This document shows, in pieces, positions 6,745 to 11,843 of a DNA stretch of 11,844 nucleotides. The notes under the pieces were generated by a model that ran no database searches, had not been told where the DNA came from, and saw only the letters and a list, made by a program, of their open reading frames with translations. A program made the translations under genes and the position numbers. Positions within the stretch are counted from its first letter, which is position 1. Each line of letters begins with the position of its first letter. Source of the DNA: Coriobacteriia bacterium (GTDB lineage: Bacteria; Actinomycetota; Coriobacteriia; Anaerosomatales; PALSA-660); the NCBI GenBank assembly GCA_030652345.1, contig JAUSAU010000044.1:1-11844 (forward strand), in the 5' to 3' direction.

Positions 6745-7089
6745 TCAGCTGCCGAGGACCACATCGATCCCGTAGAGGACAAGATCGAGTTTCGGCTTCG
6801 GCAGAGCTCCGACGCGTTCGGTCAGCGCGCTCTTGTCCAGCGTCACCGGCTGCGAGACGTTGGCCACCGAGTCTTTCGGGAGACCGGTCAGGGCGCCCTC
6901 AAGCGCGACGTTGCCGGGTGCGCCTGCGAGCCGAAGGTTGCTTGTCAACGGAATGCACACCACCGTGGCGATGCGGCTGCGGTTGAACGCGTCGCCCTGC
7001 ACGACGACGACCGGACGCCGGAATCCCGGTTGAGATCCCGCCGGAACGCCAAGGTCCGCCCACCACACGTCGCCCTGCAAGATCACCAT
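6745..7089 (-). CDS. MazF/PemK-family endoribonuclease toxin
   Basis: A 114-residue member of the MazF/PemK toxins, which cleave single-stranded mRNA at short specific sequences independently of the ribosome. Visible features are the opening QGDVWWADL (5-13), the GFRRPVVVVQ strand (22-31) containing R25, and IPLTSN (46-51) containing T49. R25 and T49 correspond to the catalytic Arg and Thr of MazF. The C-terminal DKSALTERVGAL (85-96) is also typical. The gene overlaps the end of the ribbon-helix-helix antitoxin gene by 7 nt if ATG 7089 is used, or 4 nt if the next codon, GTG, is the start; I cannot decide between them. Cleavage specificity cannot be read from the sequence. The toxin looks intact. 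Confidence 0.92.
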   Translation of the reverse strand: MVILQGDVWWADLGVPAGSQPGFRRPVVVVQGDAFNRSRIATVVCIPLTSNLRLAGAPGNVALEGALTGLPKDSVANVSQPVTLDKSALTERVGALPKPKLDLVLYGIDVVLGS

Positions 7090-7319
7090 TCGGAACGCTC
7101 GAGTGTCTGAGAGGCCGCGGCTACAGCGAAGCCATCATCGGTGGCGCCGTCCTGGGCGTAGACCGCGTCCAGAGCGCTCGTCACGTCGTCGTCCGAGTGC
7201 CGTGCGACGTACTCGCGGATCGCGCGACTGTAGAGCTGACTGCGCGACTGCTTGAGCGTCCGCGCGAGCCTGTCGGCGGCGGCGAACAGGTCATCGGGTA
7301 TCGAGATCGCTGTCTTCAT
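7083..7319 (-). CDS. Ribbon-helix-helix (MazE-like) antitoxin
   Basis: A 78-residue protein with an N-terminal ribbon-helix-helix DNA-binding domain (3-42: strand KTAISIPDDL, then two helices through SRAIREYVARH) and an acidic, probably disordered tail ending LERSEW. Such tails block the MazF active site. The partner is the MazF gene that overlaps its 3' end. Start ATG 7319 is chosen because it begins the domain and lies exactly 7 nt after a TATACT -10, which predicts a leaderless mRNA. A longer in-frame start would run through the promoter and is unlikely. Autorepression is expected for this family. Confidence 0.9.
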   Translation of the reverse strand: MKTAISIPDDLFAAADRLARTLKQSRSQLYSRAIREYVARHSDDDVTSALDAVYAQDGATDDGFAVAAASQTLERSEW

Positions 7320-7339
7320 ACCGCGAGTATAACCGCGAG
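7320..7339 (-). promoter_or_regulatory. Direct repeat flanking the antitoxin -10, candidate operator
   Basis: ACCGCGAG occurs twice on the plus strand, at 7320-7327 and 7332-7339, separated by TATA. The pair has a 12-bp period and brackets the -10 element. Ribbon-helix-helix antitoxins commonly bind paired short repeats spaced about one helical turn apart, so this is a plausible autorepression site. Not proven by sequence alone. Confidence 0.45.
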
Positions 7340-7355
7340 GGGACACCAAGCTCAA
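7326..7355 (-). promoter_or_regulatory. Leaderless promoter of the RHH/MazF operon
   Basis: On the minus strand TTGAGC (7350-7355), an 18-nt spacer and TATACT (7326-7331) form a good promoter. The -10 ends 6 nt before the antitoxin ATG, so transcription should begin on the A of the start codon. No Shine-Dalgarno sequence is present there, which agrees with leaderless initiation. Confidence 0.6.
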
Positions 7356-7374
7356 TCGCGCACCCCCCGGTCGG

Positions 7375-8133
7375 TCACTTGAGCTCATCGAGCGCCCCCT
7401 TGATCGCGATGTTCGGGCCGGCGAGCAGCTCCGCCACGAAGAAGTCGTCGGTCCGCGCGCGACGGCGGAACTCGGCGGGATCGTAGAGCGTGGCGCCCAC
7501 CTCGCGGCCGATCTCGCGCTCGACCTGCCGGATGAGCGGGACGACATCCCAGCGGGTCACATCGCCGACCAGCAGGAGATCGACATCGCTGTCGGGGCGC
7601 TGGTCGCCGCGCGCCACCGATCCGAAGATGAGCGCGAGCCGCAGCCGGTCGCCCAGAGGGGCGAGCGCAGTGCGCAAAGCCAGCGCGATGACGTCGCCGG
7701 AGGCAGGCGCGACGGCCGCCCGATAGTAGACGCGGTTGCCGTGCTGCCGCGCAACGACACGGCCGTCGCTGACGAGCCGGGCGAGCGCACGCTGCACGCT
7801 TCGGAGCGAACCGGCGGTCGCAGCCACGAGTTCGCGCTGGTAGAACTCGCGCTCCGGTGCGCCGGCGAAGACGCCCAGGAGTCGCGCCGTCAGCGGTGAC
7901 CCGAGCAAGCGCGGGTCCTGCGGTCCGACCGCCACACCGGGCATCTCGGCGACGGCGGCGCCATACGGAGCCGGGGCCTCCGCCGCCATGAACGCGCCGC
8001 CCCGCTCGTCGAGCGGCACGAGCCGCGCCACCGGCCGGCCGTGCCGCGTGAGCACGAAGCTCTCCCCCGCCGCGACCGCGTCGAGCATCGCGGGCAGTGA
8101 GGATCGGGCCTCGGTGGCCGGGATGATGCGCAT
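7375..8133 (-). CDS. Fusion: Phd/YefM antitoxin domain - winged helix - MNT nucleotidyltransferase
   Basis: A 252-residue protein made of three parts. Residues 1-45 match the Phd/YefM antitoxin fold (MRIIPATEARSSLPAMLDAV, then ESFVLTRHGRPVARLVP at 25-40). After a linker, residues 78-140 look like a winged helix (QRELVAATAGSLRSVQRALARL, wing GNRVYY at 133-138). Residues 150-252 are a minimal nucleotidyltransferase with the GSx10DxD motif (G171-S172, D183, D185). The third carboxylate usual in the polymerase-beta fold is not obvious. Winged-helix plus MNT proteins are a known family; the Phd-like head is the unusual part. Start ATG 8133 has GGAGG 7 nt upstream and its own promoter. No HEPN or other toxin partner adjoins it: the next gene downstream is the independently promoted RHH antitoxin. 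It may be a DNA-binding regulator that nucleotidylates a target; function unknown. Confidence 0.85.
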   Translation of the reverse strand: MRIIPATEARSSLPAMLDAVAAGESFVLTRHGRPVARLVPLDERGGAFMAAEAPAPYGAAVAEMPGVAVGPQDPRLLGSPLTARLLGVFAGAPEREFYQRELVAATAGSLRSVQRALARLVSDGRVVARQHGNRVYYRAAVAPASGDVIALALRTALAPLGDRLRLALIFGSVARGDQRPDSDVDLLLVGDVTRWDVVPLIRQVEREIGREVGATLYDPAEFRRRARTDDFFVAELLAGPNIAIKGALDELK

Positions 8134-8145
8134 GGTGCCGCCTCC

Positions 8146-8185
8146 ACGTACATCGGGTGCGTCGTTTGACGCGACAAGTGTACGT
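8146..8185 (-). promoter_or_regulatory. Inverted repeat at the fusion-gene promoter, candidate operator
   Basis: ACGTACA (8146-8152) and TGTACGT (8179-8185) form a perfect 7-bp inverted repeat with centres 33 bp apart, about three helical turns. The distal arm overlaps the -10 and the proximal arm lies next to the GGAGG ribosome-binding site. The TGTAC core resembles YefM half-sites, which fits the Phd-like domain of the gene product. Role inferred. Confidence 0.4.
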
Positions 8186-8206
8186 TTCGGCTCTGACACC
8201 GGTCAA
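8177..8206 (-). promoter_or_regulatory. Promoter of the Phd-MNT fusion gene
   Basis: TTGACC (8201-8206) and TACACT (8177-8182) on the minus strand are separated by 18 nt. The predicted start near 8170 gives a leader of about 37 nt containing GGAGG. It is one of the best -35/-10 pairs in the window. Confidence 0.6.
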
Positions 8207-8225
8207 CGGCCTCGCCCAACGCGAA

Positions 8226-8257
8226 GGCCCCGCCCGGCGCTCTTGCCGGACGGGGCC
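8226..8257 (-). terminator. Terminator hairpin of the binding-protein gene
   Basis: GGCCCCGCCCGGC and GCCGGACGGGGCC form a 13-bp stem with a 6-nt loop, starting 30 nt after the substrate-binding-protein stop codon. The single imperfect position is a G-U wobble in minus-strand RNA but a C-A mismatch in plus-strand RNA, which points to use by the minus-strand transcript. There is no T-tract. Confidence 0.6.
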
Positions 8258-8287
8258 CGAATCATCGATCTGTTCGCGCGAGAGGTG

Positions 8288-9442
8288 CTACTCCTTGATC
8301 TGGGCCCACTTGCCGCCCTCGACCTTGTACGCCGAGATCGCCTTGTTGGTGGTGTCGCCGTTGGCGTCGAAGGAGGTTGTGCCGGTCACGCCGTCATACG
8401 AGCCGGCGCGGATGGCCTCGGCGACCTTGACGCGGTCGGCGGTGCCGGCCTTGATGATGGCGGCCATGATGACCTTGGCGGAGTCGTACGCGTAGGAGTC
8501 GTACGCCTCGGGGCCCTTGTTGAACTTGGCCTTGTACGCCTCGATGAACGCGGCGCCGCCGGGCTGCTGGTCGATCGGGAGGCCGAGGATCGTGCAGATG
8601 TCGCCCTCGGCGTTGGCCGCTCCGGCGATCTTGATGAACTCCTCGGTGTAGAGCATGTCGCCGCCGATGAGCGGGACCTTCACGCCGGCCTCGCTGGCCT
8701 GCTTGGAGAGTAGCGCGCCCTCGACGTGTGCGCCGCCGTAGTAGATCGCGGCGGGACTCAGCGACTTGATCTTGGTGACGAGCGCCTTGAAGTCGGTCTC
8801 CTTGGACTGGATCTTCTCAGCGACGACGATCTTGCCACCGTCGGTCTCGTACTGCTTGCGGAACTCCTTGGCCAAGCCCTCGCCGTAGGGGGTCGAGTCG
8901 TCGAGGAGCGCCACGTTGGCGTAGCCGAGCTTCTTGACCAGACCCGCGGCGAAGCTGCCCTGCGCGTCGTCCTTCGGGACGATGCGGTTGACGACCTTGA
9001 AGCCCTGCGCGGTGAGCTGCGGGTTCGACGAGACGGAGACCATCGCCATGCCGGCCCGGTTGTAGACGGCCGACGCGGGGATCGAGCAGCCCGAGTTGAA
9101 GTGGCCGACGACCGCGGCGACGTCGGGGTTGCCGACGAGCGCGTTGGCGACGTTGACGGCCTGCTTCGGGTCGCCCTGGTCGTCCTGCGGAGCGATCGAG
9201 AAGGTGATCCCGGACTCCGTGCCCTCCGGCGAGGCGTTGACCTCGGCGATGGCCATCTCGACGGCGTTCTTCATGCCCTGGCCGTAGACGGCGTTGTCGC
9301 CGGTGAGCGGAGCGGCGAAGCCGAGCGCCACCTTCGAGGGCTTCGCTGCCGCGCCGCTGTCCGCCGGCGCCGCGGGCTGCGAGCAGCCGGCCAGCGACAG
9401 TGCGAGAACGGCGACGAGCGCGATCAGAGTCAAGCGCTTCAT
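8288..9442 (-). CDS. ABC-type branched-chain amino acid substrate-binding lipoprotein (LivK-like)
   Basis: A 384-residue exported lipoprotein of the periplasmic-binding fold type I (LivJ/LivK) family that delivers branched-chain amino acids or related small compounds to an ABC permease. The signal peptide is MKRLTLIALVAVLALSLAGC with the lipobox LAGC, so C20 would be lipidated. The mature part opens with VALGFAAPLTGDNAVYGQG, typical of the family, and continues through VVGHFNSGCSIPAS, LLDDSTPYGEGLA and IGGDMLYTEEF. Start ATG 9442 has GGAGG 5 nt upstream; an in-frame ATG 18 codons earlier would precede the signal peptide and is rejected. The gene appears monocistronic with its own hairpin terminator, and no livHMGF permease genes are adjacent. 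True ligand unknown. Confidence 0.92.
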   Translation of the reverse strand: MKRLTLIALVAVLALSLAGCSQPAAPADSGAAAKPSKVALGFAAPLTGDNAVYGQGMKNAVEMAIAEVNASPEGTESGITFSIAPQDDQGDPKQAVNVANALVGNPDVAAVVGHFNSGCSIPASAVYNRAGMAMVSVSSNPQLTAQGFKVVNRIVPKDDAQGSFAAGLVKKLGYANVALLDDSTPYGEGLAKEFRKQYETDGGKIVVAEKIQSKETDFKALVTKIKSLSPAAIYYGGAHVEGALLSKQASEAGVKVPLIGGDMLYTEEFIKIAGAANAEGDICTILGLPIDQQPGGAAFIEAYKAKFNKGPEAYDSYAYDSAKVIMAAIIKAGTADRVKVAEAIRAGSYDGVTGTTSFDANGDTTNKAISAYKVEGGKWAQIKE

Positions 9443-9478
9443 ACTGCCTCCACTTCCATTCACGATTCCGGATACCCC

Positions 9479-9500
9479 ACGCACGCGTGAGCGCATGCGT
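9479..9500 (-). promoter_or_regulatory. Hairpin in the binding-protein leader
   Basis: Arms 9479-9487 and 9492-9500 form a 9-bp stem (one wobble pair) with a 4-nt loop in the predicted 5' leader of the binding-protein mRNA, about 37 nt before the ATG. It could be an operator dyad or an RNA structure. No known riboswitch class is recognisable. Confidence 0.3.
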
Positions 9501-9514
9501 ATTCACCCCGCGCG

Positions 9515-9520
9515 AGTGTA
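9515..9520 (-). promoter_or_regulatory. Possible -10 of the binding-protein gene
   Basis: TACACT on the minus strand, identical to the -10 proposed for the fusion gene, lies about 73 nt upstream of the ATG. A weak TTCCGC is 18 nt further upstream. Plausible but not strong. Confidence 0.35.
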
Positions 9521-9557
9521 ACAGGAGGGGCTGACGGTGCGGAAGGAGGGGCGGACG

Positions 9558-9983
9558 TCAGGGCTCGAGCGTCGTTTCGGCAAAGCGGATGAAACGGCGG
9601 GCGACCTCGAGCGCGGCCTCAGCCGAGTCCATCGAGAAGTCCGCCAGGTAATCCGCGTTCTCCCTGAGGACGCGAGCACGCTCGATGCCGCGCGCCAACT
9701 CGAGGCCCTCGCCCTCATCGCCGTAGAACGCTCTGAAGGCGACGAGCAGGCAGTGGTGACTCTTCTCCGCGTACCCGCGGGCCAGAACGAGGGCCCGCGC
9801 CGCGTGGAACATCGCGTAGTAGGCCGTCACGGTGGTGCGCTTCGGCCTGTCGTGCTCGAAGACGAACTCGGCGTCGGCGAGGTCCTCGCGCGCTGCGCGC
9901 AGCTCCACCCCGACCGCATCCGTCCCGACATCGTGGAATCGCTTGAGGCTTCCGCGCTCGATGCACTTGTCCAACTCGCTCAT
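9558..9983 (-). CDS. HEPN-domain protein, putative toxin of a HEPN/MNT module
   Basis: A 141-residue all-helical HEPN protein. HEPN toxins are metal-independent RNases that act in MNT-paired toxin-antitoxin modules. The helix TVTAYYAMFHAARALVLARG (51-70) is the hallmark of this Pfam HEPN group. The motif region reads RENADY (R107, D111, Y112), where the best-studied RNase HEPNs have Rx4-6H. The Arg and the following Tyr are kept, but the His position is Asp, a form often seen in this subgroup. Whether it is an active RNase is therefore uncertain. It starts with ATG inside the stop codon of the MNT gene (ATGA overlap), with GGAG about 6 nt upstream. No terminator is evident; its end lies 38 bp from the binding-protein -10. 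Confidence 0.85.
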   Translation of the reverse strand: MSELDKCIERGSLKRFHDVGTDAVGVELRAAREDLADAEFVFEHDRPKRTTVTAYYAMFHAARALVLARGYAEKSHHCLLVAFRAFYGDEGEGLELARGIERARVLRENADYLADFSMDSAEAALEVARRFIRFAETTLEP

Positions 9984-10546
9984 CGCCGCTCCCAGACCGT
10001 GATGCCGCGGGCGGTCTCCCTCGCGAACGTACCGTTCTCGGCGATCAGCGTCATGTGCTTTGCCGCCGTCATGATCACCGGCTGGAGCCACGGGTGCTCT
10101 GCGAGCGCCGTTAGAACGGACTCGTACTCCTCTGTCACCACCAGTAGGTCGACATCGCTGTCCCGTCGGTCCTCGCCGCGGGACGCGCTTCCGAAGAGGA
10201 CCGCCAGCTCGATGCGGTCGCGCACCGGCTCGATTGCCCACTGGGCCTTGCGGATAGCCCGGGCCGTCTTCAGGGTGCGCATCAGTGGATCCGCGGGGTC
10301 AACCGAGAATCTCCCGGTTCGGCCGACTCGCTCCACGTGGGCGAGCCCCTCACGAACAAGGCCGCTCAGTGCGATGTGCGCGGTCGTCTTCGGGATGCCG
10401 AGGGCGGAGCGGACCTCGGCCTCGGTGAACGCATCCGGAGCGGCGTCCAAGAGAAGGCCGAATGCAGCCTCCTGCGCTGTCGGCCGATCGCCCACCCGGA
10501 ACTGGAGTTCCGGTGAACGGTCGTTATGTTCGGTTACGCTGAACAT
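9980..10546 (-). CDS. Winged-helix MNT nucleotidyltransferase, putative antitoxin to HEPN
   Basis: A 188-residue protein with an N-terminal winged helix (about 25-82: QEAAFGLLLDAAPDAF, TEAEVRSALGIPKTTAHIAL) and a minimal nucleotidyltransferase domain carrying GSx10DxD (G119-S120, D131, D133). In characterised HEPN/MNT systems the MNT partner adds nucleotides to a tyrosine of the HEPN toxin and so silences it; Y112 of the downstream HEPN protein would be the candidate. The winged helix suggests it also binds its own promoter. Start ATG 10546 follows a TAAAAT -10 by 6 nt, with no Shine-Dalgarno, so translation is predicted to be leaderless. It overlaps the HEPN gene by 4 nt. Pairing is well supported; enzymatic action is inferred. 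Confidence 0.87.
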   Translation of the reverse strand: MFSVTEHNDRSPELQFRVGDRPTAQEAAFGLLLDAAPDAFTEAEVRSALGIPKTTAHIALSGLVREGLAHVERVGRTGRFSVDPADPLMRTLKTARAIRKAQWAIEPVRDRIELAVLFGSASRGEDRRDSDVDLLVVTEEYESVLTALAEHPWLQPVIMTAAKHMTLIAENGTFARETARGITVWERR

Positions 10547-10547
10547 A
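10525..10547 (-). promoter_or_regulatory. Inverted repeat over the MNT start codon, candidate operator
   Basis: TATGTTC (10525-10531) and GAACATA (10541-10547) form a perfect 7-bp inverted repeat with a 9-nt spacer, covering the predicted +1 to +22. Further GAAC/GTTC words at 10515-10518 and 10507-10510 extend it into an array with 8-13 bp steps. It could bind the winged helix of the gene product, or fold in the leaderless mRNA and hide the AUG. Function inferred. Confidence 0.45.
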
Positions 10548-10552
10548 TGGTC

Positions 10553-10581
10553 ATTTTAGCGGAACGCTCAATCGACATCAA
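10553..10581 (-). promoter_or_regulatory. Leaderless promoter of the MNT/HEPN operon
   Basis: TTGATG (10576-10581), a 17-nt spacer and TAAAAT (10553-10558) on the minus strand form a strong promoter. Six nucleotides separate the -10 from the ATG, placing the transcription start on the start codon. Confidence 0.65.
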
Positions 10582-10592
10582 CGGCACTGGCT

Positions 10593-10621
10593 GCGGGCCG
10601 GCTACACCGCGACCGGCCCGC
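10593..10621 (-). terminator. Hairpin between the membrane-protein genes and the MNT promoter
   Basis: GCGGGCCGG (10593-10601) and CCGGCCCGC (10613-10621) form a perfect 9-bp GC-only stem with an 11-nt loop, just upstream of the MNT -35. It probably ends the transcript of the small membrane-protein genes. No T-tract. Confidence 0.5.
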
Positions 10622-10773
10622 TCGGATCACTCGCACCTGCCGGGTGCCCGCCGCAGAACTCGTACGGGCTCTCCTCTTCGTCGTCCCGAAGCAGGTGGCG
10701 CAGAAGGGCGCGGGATCAGGATCCCTTCGAAAGCCGAGCGAGAGGAGCTAGACCCGGGCTGTCGTGCGTCGGG
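10602..10773 (-). other. Gene-free stretch with a coding-like fragment, possible gene relic
   Basis: No intact gene fits between the membrane-protein stop and the MNT promoter. However, 36 codons ending at the TAG at 10602-10604 have strongly G/C third positions and read like protein (RALLRHLLRDDEEESPYEF, then CGGHP). The other frame just upstream (SAFEGILIPR, about 10713-10744) would join it if two bases (GC) had been lost from a GCGC run near 10708-10712. There is no start codon or ribosome-binding site, so this could be a decayed gene or chance. I do not recognise the family. Confidence 0.25.
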
Positions 10774-11166
10774 TCAGTCGCCGGACAAGTCGTCCTTTGG
10801 GCAGTGCTTGTGAGGGCCTCCGCCCTCGCGGGCTGGTCGAGAGCTGTCGCCCCGTGAACCCGGAGCCAACCGGTCGATGCTCAGATTCACCGCCAACAGC
10901 GCCTCCGTGAACACAGCGGCACAGATGCCGATGAGGAGTCTCCAAGCCGGACCCTCAGGGTAGAGACCTGCGGCAACCGTGAAGGCAGCGAGTGCCGGCA
11001 TGGTCGCGCTACGCCAGTTGCGCGCCGTCGTCGCTTCACTGGTGGCCGGCCCGAGTATGTAGCGGGCGATCCCACCGCCACCGAGCAGCGCCGACACGAC
11101 GGGGCCGGCGGAAAACCCCGCGATCGGACCTGCGACGGCCAGAATGTCGCTGTTCTGCGGGGTCAT
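10774..11166 (-). CDS. Small hypothetical membrane protein
   Basis: A 130-residue protein I do not recognise. Three hydrophobic segments are visible: about 7-30 (ILAVAGPIAGFSAGPVVSAL), 54-72 (around MPALAAFTVAAGLY) and 76-97 (WRLLIGICAAVFTEALLAVN). A polar, charged C-terminal tail of about 30 residues carries SRGDSSRPAREGGG and a Cys-His-containing HKHCPKDD. Start ATG 11166 precedes the first hydrophobic segment, but the nearest purine-rich sequence (GGGAG) is about 13 nt away, so the start is only moderately certain. It lies 140 bp downstream of another small membrane protein on the same strand; the two may be co-transcribed. A hairpin follows. Confidence 0.6.
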   Translation of the reverse strand: MTPQNSDILAVAGPIAGFSAGPVVSALLGGGGIARYILGPATSEATTARNWRSATMPALAAFTVAAGLYPEGPAWRLLIGICAAVFTEALLAVNLSIDRLAPGSRGDSSRPAREGGGPHKHCPKDDLSGD

Positions 11167-11193
11167 CGAGTAGTCCGCTCTCCCTCGTCCATG

Positions 11194-11210
11194 GCAATCA
11201 TCGTGATTGC
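11194..11210 (-). promoter_or_regulatory. Inverted repeat upstream of the small membrane protein
   Basis: GCAATCA and TGATTGC form a perfect 7-bp inverted repeat with a 3-nt centre, ending 27 bp before the start codon at 11166. Relative A/T-richness and symmetry suggest a repressor or activator site. No clear -10/-35 pair accompanies it. Confidence 0.3.
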
Positions 11211-11306
11211 GCCGGTGGCCGCTTGGATCACGCATGCTTCGGTGCACTCTACGCGTTCGCCGGGACAAGCGCGTGCGCGCGGTTCACTGGGCCTTCGATC
11301 TGGCGA

Positions 11307-11690
11307 CTAGGACGCCCGATCACGCTCTGACACGACTAGACGCCGCAGCGACCAGTCGAACAACGGCCCCGCACACATGGCCAGGATCGCGGTCATGGTT
11401 GCGACAATCATGGCCATGACGATCCAGTAGCCCCAGTCCACAGACAGGCCCTCGCTCGCCAGCGGAATGGCGATGCCCGACACCAGGCCGGCTCCGAGTC
11501 CCGCGAGTGCCATCACGCGCACGAACTGCCCGCGAAACAGTCGTACTCTCGCGGCGTCCAATTCGACCTCGCCGCGCGACTCGCGCACGAACCGATTCAG
11601 CCGACGTTGCAGCGGCAGAAGGGCGATGGCCAATGCGATCAACATCGCAACTGTACTGATGACCGACACGGCATCGACAGTGTCCACCAC
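11307..11690 (-). CDS. Small hypothetical membrane protein with three predicted helices
   Basis: A 127-residue protein without a recognised family. Hydrophobic segments are about 9-27 (SVISTVAMLIALAIALLPL), 60-78 (MALAGLGAGLVSGIAIPLA) and 88-111 (YWIVMAMIVATMTAILAMCA). A basic/acidic loop between the first two (QRRLNRFVRESRGEVELDAARVRLFRGQ) would lie on the cytosolic side by the positive-inside rule. The start is GTG 11690 (or the GTG next to it), placed 5-8 nt after GGAGG. It begins 33 nt after the stop of a gene that enters from the right edge, so it is probably part of that operon. Its overall size and three-helix layout resemble the next gene, but I see no clear sequence similarity. Confidence 0.65.
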   Translation of the reverse strand: MVDTVDAVSVISTVAMLIALAIALLPLQRRLNRFVRESRGEVELDAARVRLFRGQFVRVMALAGLGAGLVSGIAIPLASEGLSVDWGYWIVMAMIVATMTAILAMCAGPLFDWSLRRLVVSERDRAS

Positions 11691-11723
11691 GCCCCCCTCC
11701 GGTCGGGTCCGTCACTTCTCAGT

Positions 11724-11843
11724 TCAAGGCCGCGCGTCCCGCTCCTTCATCCCGGCGCCCTCCGCGGTCCCCCGCCAGACCTCCGCGAACACCCCAGCCA
11801 CCCGCTCGAACACCGCCCCCGGTCCGCGCCCCCGCACGCAGAC
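11724..11843 (-). CDS. C-terminal end of a gene entering from the right edge (partial)
   Basis: Reading from 11843 down to the TGA at 11724-11726 gives 39 residues: VCVRGRGPGAVFERVAGVFA, then EVWRGTAEGAGMKERDARP. Nearly all codons end in G or C (only three do not), which supports this frame over the competing one that runs slightly further. The tail looks like an amphipathic helix followed by a charged end. Too little is present to name the family. The next gene starts 33 nt downstream with a good ribosome-binding site, suggesting an operon. Confidence 0.5.
   Translation of the reverse strand, partial: VCVRGRGPGAVFERVAGVFAEVWRGTAEGAGMKERDARP

Noticed and set aside
7320..7547. A longer version of the RHH antitoxin beginning upstream
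   Set aside because: It would overlap the promoter, the repeats and the end of the fusion gene; the RHH domain starts at the ATG at 7319.
10719..10745. A TTCGAA word resembling the T loop of a tRNA
   Set aside because: The flanking bases do not form a T-stem and no acceptor or anticodon arm can be folded around it.
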